Part shown: positions 1 through 6,367 of the stretch, piece by piece | Layout: each line of letters begins with the position of its first letter | How positions within the stretch are numbered: position 1 is the stretch's first letter | Origin: JBAYGJ01 sp041649335 | Lineage (GTDB): Bacteria; Patescibacteriota; Patescibacteriia; UBA10025; JAHIVO01 | Assembly: GCA_041649335.1 (NCBI GenBank) | Contig: JBAZNF010000028.1 | Location: forward strand, 1 to 12,283 | Reading direction: 5' to 3' | DNA: 12,283 nucleotides | The notes under the pieces: generated by a model | What the model was told of the DNA's origin: nothing | What the model saw: only the letters and a program-made list of their open reading frames with translations | Databases searched by the model: none | Position numbers and translations under genes: made by a program

Positions 1-618
1 GGCGTGGTAAGCCTTCTCTTCGCGGTCCCAGCGGTTATCACGGTCCATGGCGTAATAACGGCCGGCAATCGAAGCGATTTTCCCGAACTTCAGCTCATCC
101 AGCTTTTTCTGGATCCGCTGGACAAACCCCATGCCGCTGTCCCGCGGCGCATCCCGCCCATCCAAAAATAAATGCAAGTACAATTCAGGTACATCCTGCT
201 GTTTGGCAAACTCAATTAATGCCTCCAGATGATCAATCGAGCTGTGAACCCCCCCTGAACTGGCGAGACCCATGAGATGGAGCGCGGACTTGTTCTTTTT
301 TACGTGGTCGGCCGCGCGGACGAAAGCTTCATTTTTGAAAAAAAATCCCTCCGTAATGGCCCGCGAAATCCTGGGCAGATCCTGATAGACAATTTTGCCC
401 GCACCGAGGTTTAAATGGCCGACTTCGGAATTCCCCATCTCCCCCCAGGGCAATCCGACCGCTTCACCAGAAGCCTGCAGGCTGAGCGTAGGAAAGGTAC
501 TAATTAACCAGTCAAAATTTGGGGTTTTGGCGATGGTAATCGGATTGCTGGGTGATGGCGGGGCAATCCCCCATCCGTCTAGGATGATGAGGATAGTTGG
601 TTTATGTGGAACTTGCAT
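1..618 (-). CDS. gpmI: 2,3-bisphosphoglycerate-independent phosphoglycerate mutase, second copy (3' end outside window)
   Basis: The N-terminal 206 codons of an alkaline-phosphatase-superfamily phosphoglycerate mutase, which interconverts 3- and 2-phosphoglycerate with two Mn ions. Visible landmarks are the metal-ligand motif LDGWG (D14), the phosphoserine motif GNSEVGHLN (S64), GGVHSSIDH (His 125), FLDGRDAPRDS (about 152-161) and AGRYYAMDRDNRW (about 185-197). All are intact, so the visible part looks active. The frame stays open to the window edge. The ATG at 618 is the only plausible start, because D14 must be included and the next Met is residue 61. This forces a 40-nt overlap with the upstream gpmI, so translation is probably coupled. 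No Shine-Dalgarno sequence is visible. The protein differs clearly from the upstream copy (GNSEVGHLN against GNSEAGHMN; GGVHSS against EEQSAHAD), so the pair is not a recent duplication. The C-terminal metal ligands cannot be checked. Confidence 0.93.
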   Translation of the reverse strand, partial: MQVPHKPTILIILDGWGIAPPSPSNPITIAKTPNFDWLISTFPTLSLQASGEAVGLPWGEMGNSEVGHLNLGAGKIVYQDLPRISRAITEGFFFKNEAFVRAADHVKKNKSALHLMGLASSGGVHSSIDHLEALIEFAKQQDVPELYLHLFLDGRDAPRDSGMGFVQRIQKKLDELKFGKIASIAGRYYAMDRDNRWDREEKAYHA

Positions 619-2156
619 AATATTTTATTGCCCATGATATGAGGTTTTGGAATGCCCATAATGGAAAGAATAGTCGGTGCAATGTCTGCTAGCACACCTT
701 TGAACACCTTCATTGATCTTGGTATTTTCTTGTTAATGACAATAAACGGGACAGGATAGCCGGAATGGGAAGTATTGATTTGCCCTGACGATACCTCCTT
801 CACCTCTTCAATATTACCATGATCAGCGGTAATTATCATTGTTGCGTCCATTTTCAGGACCTTCTTTAATAGTTTGCCCAGGCAGACATCAACAGACTCG
901 ACGGCCTTTATGCACGCGGCCAAATCACCGGTGTGACCGACCATGTCGGGGTTAGCGAAATTCATGACAATAAAATCATGGGTTTTTTTCTGCAAGGCAT
1001 TTAGCACAATGCTTGTGATTTTACCGGAACTCATAGCCGGCGCTTCATTATAGGTATGGACTTGGGGTGACTTGATAATAATCCGGTCTTCTCCGGCAAC
1101 CGGCTGGGCATACCCGCCGTTGAAAAAATAGGTCACATGGGCGTATTTTTCCGTTTCTGCCACATACATCTGGCGCAGTCCTTTGAGAGCAAATGGCAGT
1201 GTATCGATGACCATGCGTGACGGGAAGGCGGACAGGACAGAGGGCAAGTCCGGCCCAAAATCGGTCAGTGTCACAAAACAGATATTAGATAAGACTTTTT
1301 CTCTTTTGAAACCTTCAAATAACGGCTGGACGAAAGCTTTGGTCAACTGCCTGACGCGGTCTGATCGGAGGTTAAAAAATATTATCGCATCATTACTGTC
1401 TATCCGGCCTGACCCGCCCGGCGGGTTAATAACCGTTGGTTTGATATACTCGTCATTTTCGTGTCGGTTATACGCCTGTAAAATCGCCTCCTGAGCAGTA
1501 TGGGTCTCATGTCCGGTTCCCAGTACCAGGGCATCATACACCAATTTAGTCCGTTCCCATTTATGGATACGGTCCATGGCGTAGAACCGTCCGGCGATTG
1601 TGGCAATTTTTTCGCCGTTTTGAAGTGATTTCTCAACCCTGGTCAATAATTGCGGAGCTAAATACTGAAATGAATCGCGCCCGTCGGTAAATAAATGCAA
1701 ATATAAAGGTGAAATATGGTGCAGTTTACATAAGGTCACGAGTGCCAGCAAATGGTCAGGGTCCGCATGTGCCGACTGTTCTTCGGTTAATAACCCCATG
1801 ATGTGTAGTTTGGAATGATGGCGCTGGACATGTTGGATGGCAGACAAGAATGCCGGATTCCTGAAAAAGGATCCGTCATTTATACTCTTAGAAATGATGA
1901 CCGAATCCTGCTCGACTATTCTGCCAGCGCCGATATTCATATGCCCGGCTTCAGAATTGCCGTCCTGGTGCGGCGGCAAACCGGCGTCCCGTCCGGAGGC
2001 GCCTAAAGTAGAATGGGGATACCGGCGTAAAATGGCGTCCAAATGCGGTGTCTTGGCCAAAGCGATCGCATTGCCGATTTTTATTTTACTTACGCCCCAA
2101 CCGTCCAAAATTACCAATATTAACGGGGGTCGATGGGTAGTAGTCGTTTTACGCAT
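579..2156 (-). CDS. gpmI: 2,3-bisphosphoglycerate-independent phosphoglycerate mutase, first copy
   Basis: A full-length (525 aa) GpmI catalysing 3-phosphoglycerate to 2-phosphoglycerate in cytoplasmic glycolysis. Counting from the ATG at 2156, the catalytic set is complete: D18 in LDGWG, nucleophile S68 in GNSEAGHMNIGAGR, FTDGRD, AGRFYAMDR, NLRSDRVRQ, K337 in ETEKYAHVTYFFNGG, D404/H408 in NPDMVGHTG, D445/H446 in TADHGN and H464 in NTSHS. The usual GGVHSH segment is replaced by an EEQSAHADPDH version, which still keeps a His. I prefer the ATG at 2156 (8-nt overlap with the enolase stop) over a TTG at 2183, which would overlap by 35 nt and add nine residues with no family match. The last 12 or so residues (ending in a run of four Ser) are encoded within the start of the next gpmI. 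The gene sits third in a pgk-eno-gpmI-gpmI operon. Confidence 0.95.
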   Translation of the reverse strand: MRKTTTTHRPPLILVILDGWGVSKIKIGNAIALAKTPHLDAILRRYPHSTLGASGRDAGLPPHQDGNSEAGHMNIGAGRIVEQDSVIISKSINDGSFFRNPAFLSAIQHVQRHHSKLHIMGLLTEEQSAHADPDHLLALVTLCKLHHISPLYLHLFTDGRDSFQYLAPQLLTRVEKSLQNGEKIATIAGRFYAMDRIHKWERTKLVYDALVLGTGHETHTAQEAILQAYNRHENDEYIKPTVINPPGGSGRIDSNDAIIFFNLRSDRVRQLTKAFVQPLFEGFKREKVLSNICFVTLTDFGPDLPSVLSAFPSRMVIDTLPFALKGLRQMYVAETEKYAHVTYFFNGGYAQPVAGEDRIIIKSPQVHTYNEAPAMSSGKITSIVLNALQKKTHDFIVMNFANPDMVGHTGDLAACIKAVESVDVCLGKLLKKVLKMDATMIITADHGNIEEVKEVSSGQINTSHSGYPVPFIVINKKIPRSMKVFKGVLADIAPTILSIMGIPKPHIMGNKILCKFHINQLSSSS

Positions 2157-3429
2157 GTGGACGGGCAGATAATTCCTGCTCAATAGCCATCAGCCGGTTG
2201 TACTTTGCCACCCGTTCACCGCGGGCCGGGCCAACCTTGATGTATTCAGCATTAACGGCAACGGCAACATCAACCAGAAACGGGTCATTGGTTTCTCCGC
2301 CACCGCGGTGCGAGACTACCTGCCAGAAACCATGCTGCTGCCCGAGCCGGACTGTGTCTATCGTTTCAGATAGCGTCCCGATCTGGTTCAATTTTATCAA
2401 TACGGCATTTATGGCTTTTTTCTGAATGGCTTTTTTAACCCTCAGGACATTCGTCACCGTCAGATCATCCCCAATAACCCGGACAGACCCGCCGATCGCC
2501 TTATACAAATGCGCCCAGCCATCCCAGTCATCTTCAGCCAGTCCGTCCTCCAGGGTGAGGATGGGATATTTCCTGATCCATTCCTGGTACAAGCCGACCA
2601 TTTGGGCTGACGTCAGGCCCTTACCCTCACGCTTGAGTATGTAGGTATGACTGTGCTTGTCATAGAATTCTGATGCTGCCGGATCCAGGGAAATGCTGAT
2701 ATCCCTCCCCGGACGGAATCCGGCTTTGGTTATCGCTTCCACCATCAGGGCCAGCGGCGACTCATTACTGGATAATCCTGACGGCGCGTACGCCCCTTCA
2801 TTCCCGACATTTGTGTTTAAACCTTGGGTTTTCAGCACGCGCTTTAACGATTGGTACGATTCCTCACCCCAACGCACCGCTTCCGCAATTGACGGAGCGC
2901 CGTGGACGGAAAACAGAAACTCCTGCATATCCGTCGAGTCATCGGCATGCTTGCCGCCCTCAATGACGACCATCATGGGCTTGGGCAGCGACCAGGACGG
3001 GTATTTCAAACCGAATGTTTTTCGAATCCAAGTATATAACGGCAATTTTTTGCTGGCGGCAGCCGCTCTGGCCACGGCCAAGGAAACGGACAATATGGCG
3101 TTGCCGCCCAAACGTTTTTTATTCGGCGTACCGTCCAATGTTATCATCAGCTGGTCAATTTTTGAAAAATTTTCTACCGGCTGGCCAGCGAGCTTTTTGG
3201 CGATCTGCGAATTTACATTTGCGCACGCTTTCTGCATCCCCTTCCCATTGTACCTGTTCCTATTGCCGTCCAATAACATGCAGGCCTCATGCGCTCCGGC
3301 TGAAACCCCGTACGGGACGGAAGCGGTTCCGATAATGCCATTATCAAGCGTGGCCCGACATTCAACGGTCGGACTGCCGTCAGAGGCGAGTATTTCCCTG
3401 GCCACTACAGATCTGATCTTTACGGACAT
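2149..3429 (-). CDS. eno: Enolase (phosphopyruvate hydratase), divergent
   Basis: Converts 2-phosphoglycerate to phosphoenolpyruvate. The length (426 aa) is normal for enolase. The main catalytic and Mg-binding residues can be aligned: loop Ser S43, H161 (GGKHAD), E170 (MQEF), E211 (GNEGAYAP), D249 (SLDPAASEFY), E294 (LEDGL), D321 (GDDLTVTN), K346 (LIKLNQIG), H374-R375 and K398. Several normally invariant positions differ. The N-terminal DSRGNPTVE motif reads ASDGSPTVE. PSGASTG reads PYGVSAG. NGGEHAD reads EGGKHAD. SHRSGETED becomes SHRGGGETND, with one extra residue and no Ser. The enzyme is probably active but belongs to a divergent subfamily. The ATG at 3429 lies 2 nt after the pgk stop and the 3' end overlaps gpmI by 8 nt, so the gene is co-transcribed and probably translationally coupled. 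Confidence 0.95.
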   Translation of the reverse strand: MSVKIRSVVAREILASDGSPTVECRATLDNGIIGTASVPYGVSAGAHEACMLLDGNRNRYNGKGMQKACANVNSQIAKKLAGQPVENFSKIDQLMITLDGTPNKKRLGGNAILSVSLAVARAAAASKKLPLYTWIRKTFGLKYPSWSLPKPMMVVIEGGKHADDSTDMQEFLFSVHGAPSIAEAVRWGEESYQSLKRVLKTQGLNTNVGNEGAYAPSGLSSNESPLALMVEAITKAGFRPGRDISISLDPAASEFYDKHSHTYILKREGKGLTSAQMVGLYQEWIRKYPILTLEDGLAEDDWDGWAHLYKAIGGSVRVIGDDLTVTNVLRVKKAIQKKAINAVLIKLNQIGTLSETIDTVRLGQQHGFWQVVSHRGGGETNDPFLVDVAVAVNAEYIKVGPARGERVAKYNRLMAIEQELSARPHA

Positions 3430-3431
3430 AA

Positions 3432-4625
3432 TTATTTTTCGATTAACGGTTCCAGCCCGGCCAGCGTCCCTTTTTCCAGGAATTCCAGCATGGCGCCTCC
3501 GCCCGTGGAAACGAAGGAAAACTTATCGGCCAAACCGCAGGACTGTATCGCTTCCACCGTCTCGCCGCCTCCGACTATGCTGTGCAATCCCTTTTGGGCG
3601 GCGATACTTTTGGCGATGTCATAGGTGCCGGTGGCAAACTGTTCTATTTCAAAATATCCCATCGGTCCGTTCCAAACTAACGTTTTTGCCTGCTTGATGA
3701 TCATTTTGTACAATTCTACGGTGTCCGGGCCGATATCCAGGATTATCTGATCGACACCAACACTGCCCACTGCCTTTTTTTCAATTGGCGCATTATCCTT
3801 GATCTCATGCGAAGTCACGACATCTACGGGTATTTTCAACCGCGTGTCAGTCAGGGCCAGCGATTTGGCGGCCTGCATCATCTTCTCCTCAATCAATGAC
3901 TTACCGACCTGGACGCCCTGAGCCTTTAATATGGTGTTGGCTAGGGCGCCGCCTAATAATAAATAATCCACTTTCTTCAGCAGGGTGGTTATTAAATTCA
4001 GTTTTGTCGAAATCTTGGCCCCGCCGATAATCGCCACCAGCGGCCGCGGCGGATTCTCAGAAATGGAACTAAGCGCCTCAACTTCCTTGGTCAGTAATGG
4101 TCCGGCGTATGAAGGTATAAAACGCGGTATGCCGGTTATTGAAGCTACGTCCCGGTGCGCCTGGGCAAAGGCGTCATTAATGAAAATATCGCCGTTGCCG
4201 GCCAGCGCTTCTGCATAAGCCATATCCACTCCGCTTTCGCCGGCCTCTCCGGGATGGAAGCGGACGTTCTCGAGCAACATGACGGACCCGGCCGGAGCGC
4301 CGTCGATCTGCTTCCGGACCAATTCGCCGATGCAGTCTTCCAGAAAAAAAACCGGCTGGCCCAGCAATTCGGCCAAACGGTGGCTCACTGGTTCCAGACT
4401 CATCTCCGGTACGACTTTTCCGCCCGGACGCTGCAACCACGACATCAGGATAATTTTTGCTCCTTTTGATTGGAAAAATTTTATGCTTGGGATAACCGCT
4501 TTCAGCCTGGAATCGTCATCCACGACGTGCTGACCCTGCTCCTCATGATAATGGACATCTAGGGCCACCCGAAGAATGACGCGTTTTCCGGTCATTTCTA
4601 CCTGATCGGCTGATCGTAGTATCAT
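3432..4625 (-). CDS. pgk: Phosphoglycerate kinase with altered 3-PG pocket
   Basis: A full-length (397 aa) PGK, which normally transfers phosphate from 1,3-bisphosphoglycerate to ADP. The nucleotide-side motifs are good: GGAKISTK (201-208), GGALANT, WNGPMGYFE (318-326), GGGETVEAI (352-360) and STGGGAMLEFLE. Also present are DDDSRL (R40), LLENVRF (R122) and NDAFAQAHR (R158). The N-terminal substrate pocket is unusual. The family motif RVDFNVP reads RVALDVH, so canonical Asp23 is Ala21 and Asn25 is Asp23. SHLGRP reads SWLQRP, so canonical His62 is Trp63, although the Arg is kept. GGGD is GGGE. Activity is therefore uncertain. The ATG at 4625 sits about 31 nt below a predicted start site, first in the pgk-eno-gpmI-gpmI operon. 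A downstream Met at residue 11 is an alternative but would remove an ordinary-looking N-terminus. Confidence 0.95.
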   Translation of the reverse strand: MILRSADQVEMTGKRVILRVALDVHYHEEQGQHVVDDDSRLKAVIPSIKFFQSKGAKIILMSWLQRPGGKVVPEMSLEPVSHRLAELLGQPVFFLEDCIGELVRKQIDGAPAGSVMLLENVRFHPGEAGESGVDMAYAEALAGNGDIFINDAFAQAHRDVASITGIPRFIPSYAGPLLTKEVEALSSISENPPRPLVAIIGGAKISTKLNLITTLLKKVDYLLLGGALANTILKAQGVQVGKSLIEEKMMQAAKSLALTDTRLKIPVDVVTSHEIKDNAPIEKKAVGSVGVDQIILDIGPDTVELYKMIIKQAKTLVWNGPMGYFEIEQFATGTYDIAKSIAAQKGLHSIVGGGETVEAIQSCGLADKFSFVSTGGGAMLEFLEKGTLAGLEPLIEK

Positions 4626-4662
4626 AATATGAATTAATATTTATATTATTTTTAATACTATT

Positions 4663-4691
4663 ATCATAGCATATTTTCAACAAAAAATCAA
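4663..4691 (-). promoter_or_regulatory. Predicted sigma70-type promoter of the pgk-eno-gpmI operon
   Basis: On the minus strand there is a -35 box TTGATT (4686-4691), exactly 17 nt, and a -10 box TATGAT (4663-4668) preceded by the extended -10 dinucleotide TG (TGCTATGAT). The predicted transcript starts near 4656, giving a leader of about 30 nt rich in A and T before the pgk ATG. No operator or riboswitch-like structure is visible in that short leader. Confidence 0.65.
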
Positions 4692-4724
4692 TCCCACACC
4701 ACTTTTTCCGGGTTGAAGTGTAGT

Positions 4725-4769
4725 TGCAGATTTTTTAAAATTGCCTCAATTATAACGTAATAATCTGCA
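4725..4769. repeat. AT-rich inverted repeat in the 213-nt gap between operons
   Basis: Outer arms TGCAGATT (4725-4732) and AATCTGCA (4762-4769) are perfect 8-nt complements. Inside them, AATTG (4739-4743) and CAATT (4747-4751) form a second stem around a 3-nt loop, extendable by three pairs past one A-A mismatch. The structure lies between the end of the receiver operon and the -35 box of the pgk promoter. It could be a second transcription end structure or a regulator site. It has no T-run on the minus-strand 3' side, so it is not a classic terminator for these transcripts. Confidence 0.4.
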
Positions 4770-4780
4770 TTTTTCACTGC

Positions 4781-4822
4781 AAAAAAAGCGGGGACTATTC
4801 CGGGCAAACTATGGGACCTCGC
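4781..4822 (-). terminator. Candidate Rho-independent terminator after the receiver operon
   Basis: In minus-strand RNA, GCGAGG (4817-4822) can pair with CCCCGC (4788-4793) with one A-C mismatch, and the 3' arm is followed directly by seven U (4781-4787). It begins 17 nt after the stop codon of the last receiver gene, where an operon end is expected. The loop is long (23 nt), so the call is tentative. Confidence 0.45.
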
Positions 4823-4838
4823 CCTCACGCGTATAAAT

Positions 4839-5222
4839 TTACTCTCCAACTTTCAATTTTACCAGTTCGATTATCTGGCTCAACTTGACGTCAGATTTGC
4901 TCAGAACCTCACATCGGCCTTCCCGGACGGCTTCTACGACTTTGGGATCTTCGGCAAAATTCGTCAACACCACGACTGGCACCGTTTTCCCCCACTCGTC
5001 ATTTTTCACTTTATCTAAAAACTCTATACCGTGCATCTTCGGCATGATGACGTCCAGTAATATAAGGTCGGGATGTTCCTGAAGGGCGATCGGCAAGGCG
5101 GCGATGCCGTTTTCCGCCTCGATGACGGCTATCCCCTGCTTCTCCAGCTCATTCTTAAGAATTCTGCGTAATGACAATTCATCCTCAACGATCAGTACGG
5201 TCCGTATTTTTTGCATACTCAT
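4839..5222 (-). CDS. Single-domain response regulator (receiver only), RR1
   Basis: A CheY/PilH-type protein of 127 aa consisting only of a receiver domain with no output domain. From the ATG at 5222, the acidic pair is E13-D14 (IVEDE), the phospho-acceptor is D57 in LILLDVIMPKMHG, the switch Thr is T87 (VVLTN) and the conserved Lys is K109 (SKSD, without the usual following Pro). All residues needed for phosphorylation are present. The chosen start lies 4 nt after the stop of the DHp gene. A TTG at 5270 would add 16 residues with no receiver match and overlap that gene. ATG 5216 is also possible. The gene is a close paralogue of the receiver at 5483-5872, with an identical stretch of 18 residues around the Asp. 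It is last in the operon. It probably acts by protein-protein contact. Confidence 0.9.
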   Translation of the reverse strand: MSMQKIRTVLIVEDELSLRRILKNELEKQGIAVIEAENGIAALPIALQEHPDLILLDVIMPKMHGIEFLDKVKNDEWGKTVPVVVLTNFAEDPKVVEAVREGRCEVLSKSDVKLSQIIELVKLKVGE

Positions 5223-5226
5223 ATGC

Positions 5227-5475
5227 TTACGATAAATGGGTATTGGCCTCAAGTTCCTTGAGTGTGGCAATCAGCCGGGTACTGGCATTATGGATTTCAT
5301 TCACGTAGTCCTTCTGTTCAGGAGTCAGTGCGCCGACCGTGCCGGTCGATAGCGCTTCGGTATATAATTGGATAGTCGTCAGCGGCCCCTTAATCTTATG
5401 CGCCGCCTCGCCGATAAATTGCCGGGGTGTTATCGGTTCGGTTTTTTCCTGCGGTTGTGCTATAGAAGTGACCAT
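5227..5475 (-). CDS. Stand-alone HisKA (DHp) domain protein, no ATPase domain
   Basis: An 82-aa protein matching only the dimerisation/phosphoacceptor helices of a histidine kinase. The H-box is AAHKIKGPLTTIQ with H26, followed by LTPEQKDYVNEIHNASTRL, typical of the second DHp helix. There is no N-box, G-box or other HATPase motif here or nearby, and no sensor domain. Beside the His, the usual acidic residue (HE or HD) is Lys27, and the Thr/Asn at H+4 is Gly30. Both kinase and phosphatase determinants of the HisKA family are therefore missing. The gene lies between two receiver-only genes (7 nt from the upstream one, 4 nt from the downstream one), so the product may serve as a phosphotransfer intermediate, a receiver-binding scaffold or a partner for a kinase encoded elsewhere. 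The ATG at 5475 fits the spacing. A degraded kinase remnant is possible but less likely, since the frame is clean. Confidence 0.8.
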   Translation of the reverse strand: MVTSIAQPQEKTEPITPRQFIGEAAHKIKGPLTTIQLYTEALSTGTVGALTPEQKDYVNEIHNASTRLIATLKELEANTHLS

Positions 5476-5482
5476 GATGGTA

Positions 5483-5872
5483 TTACAGAGCCAATTTGGT
5501 TTTTACCTTGGCGACGATATCCTGAAGCCGCACGTCAAATTTCTTCATCAGCTCGCACTTCCCGGCCGCCACTGCTTTGACGACTTTCGGGTCATCGGCG
5601 TAATTCGTCAGGAGTATGACGGGAATCGACTGGCCCCATGGTTCTGACTGGACGGCGTCCAGCATATCGATACCGTGCATTTTCGGCATGATGACATCCA
5701 ACAAAATAAGATCAGGGTGTTCCTGTCTGGCCAAATCCAGAGCTTCCTGACCGTTATGCGCCACATGGATAGTCAGCCTGTCTACGCCCTTAAACGAGTC
5801 CAGGAGGGCCTGCCGGATCGACGCCTCATCCTCGGCAATAAGAAGCTTTTTCATGTTTTCCATAAATGGCAT
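5483..5872 (-). CDS. Single-domain response regulator (receiver only), RR2
   Basis: A receiver-only regulator of 129 aa. From the ATG at 5872, the acidic pair is E14-D15 (IAEDE), the phospho-acceptor is D59 in LILLDVIMPKMHG, the switch Thr is T89 (ILLTN) and the conserved Lys is K110/K111 (MKKFD, no Pro). There is no DNA-binding or enzymatic output domain. In-frame ATGs at 5863 and 5854 could be the real start, since the receiver fold begins at KKLLIAEDE. The gene starts 5 nt after the stop of the membrane-anchored gene and ends 7 nt before the DHp gene. It is paralogous to RR1 at both protein and nucleotide level. The two differ most in helix 1 and in the C-terminal third, where partner choice is usually decided. 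Confidence 0.9.
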   Translation of the reverse strand: MPFMENMKKLLIAEDEASIRQALLDSFKGVDRLTIHVAHNGQEALDLARQEHPDLILLDVIMPKMHGIDMLDAVQSEPWGQSIPVILLTNYADDPKVVKAVAAGKCELMKKFDVRLQDIVAKVKTKLAL

Positions 5873-5877
5873 TTATA

Positions 5878-6348
5878 TTACGGGTTTGTATCAAGCGGCT
5901 CCCACGTCTTCACTGTACCACAATAATAGAAAACTGTCCGGCAGCACTCTGAACTGGTGCTTCGGCAAATCTCGCTGAACGTAACAGTGACTTTATCGCC
6001 AATATACGCCCGAAACTGCTCCTTCATGGAATCATATTTCTCCAGACCTACTTCATAGTTGTCAGTGCTGAGGATGCCGTATGATTCGCTGGGGGTCCCG
6101 TACCCCTTGACGAACACCGTACCGGTCATGGTCGTATCCGACGTGGACACGATATTCCCAATTGACGGCTGATTGGTGTCGGCATTCGCATTTTCTGCTG
6201 TATTAACATTCGTCGATACAGCATTCGTAGTATCCGGTGTGGGGGAATTTACGTTTATTGAATTACTTATTTTAAAAAATAAGGCGACCCCTCCGCCGAT
6301 AATAACTATCACACTGATTGTGATGATAATAATAACTTTTTTCTTCAT
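5878..6348 (-). CDS. Membrane-anchored small protein with four-Cys C-terminal domain, unknown function
   Basis: I do not recognise a named family. The 156-aa product has a KKK start followed by one long hydrophobic segment (about residues 5-26), which reads as an uncleaved anchor or signal-anchor. A low-complexity Asn/Thr/Ala linker follows (about 28-72). A compact domain comes next (about 74-152) with several short beta-like segments and clustered cysteines C128, C135, C136 and C143. The arrangement suggests an extracytoplasmic domain stabilised by two disulfides, though metal binding cannot be excluded. The ATG at 6348 is 19 nt after the stop of the LOG-like gene, and the stop is 5 nt before a receiver gene, so it belongs to the same operon. 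An anchored outer domain next to signalling proteins could be a sensor or an accessory part of the ABC system. That role is inferred only from position. Confidence 0.8.
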   Translation of the reverse strand: MKKKVIIIITISVIVIIGGGVALFFKISNSINVNSPTPDTTNAVSTNVNTAENANADTNQPSIGNIVSTSDTTMTGTVFVKGYGTPSESYGILSTDNYEVGLEKYDSMKEQFRAYIGDKVTVTFSEICRSTSSECCRTVFYYCGTVKTWEPLDTNP

Positions 6349-6367
6349 TGGAGTATTGTATTAGTGT

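Noticed and set aside
579..581. TAG inside the gpmI pair as evidence of stop-codon recoding or a frameshifted single gene
   Set aside because: The upstream gene already has all its C-terminal metal ligands, and the downstream gene begins with its own ATG and N-terminal motifs. These are two separate complete starts.
2157..2183. Upstream TTG start for the first gpmI
   Set aside because: It would overlap enolase by 35 nt and add nine residues with no family counterpart. The ATG at 2156 gives an 8-nt overlap and a normal N-terminus.
2693..3697. Long plus-strand open frame of 334 codons across eno and pgk
   Set aside because: It lies antisense to two clear enzyme genes, spans their junction, has Cys/Trp/Arg-rich low-quality composition and no recognisable motif. 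It is a shadow of the minus-strand codon pattern.
5223..5270. Upstream TTG start for RR1
   Set aside because: It would run 44 nt into the DHp gene and add residues outside the receiver fold. The ATG at 5222 lies 4 nt after the DHp stop.
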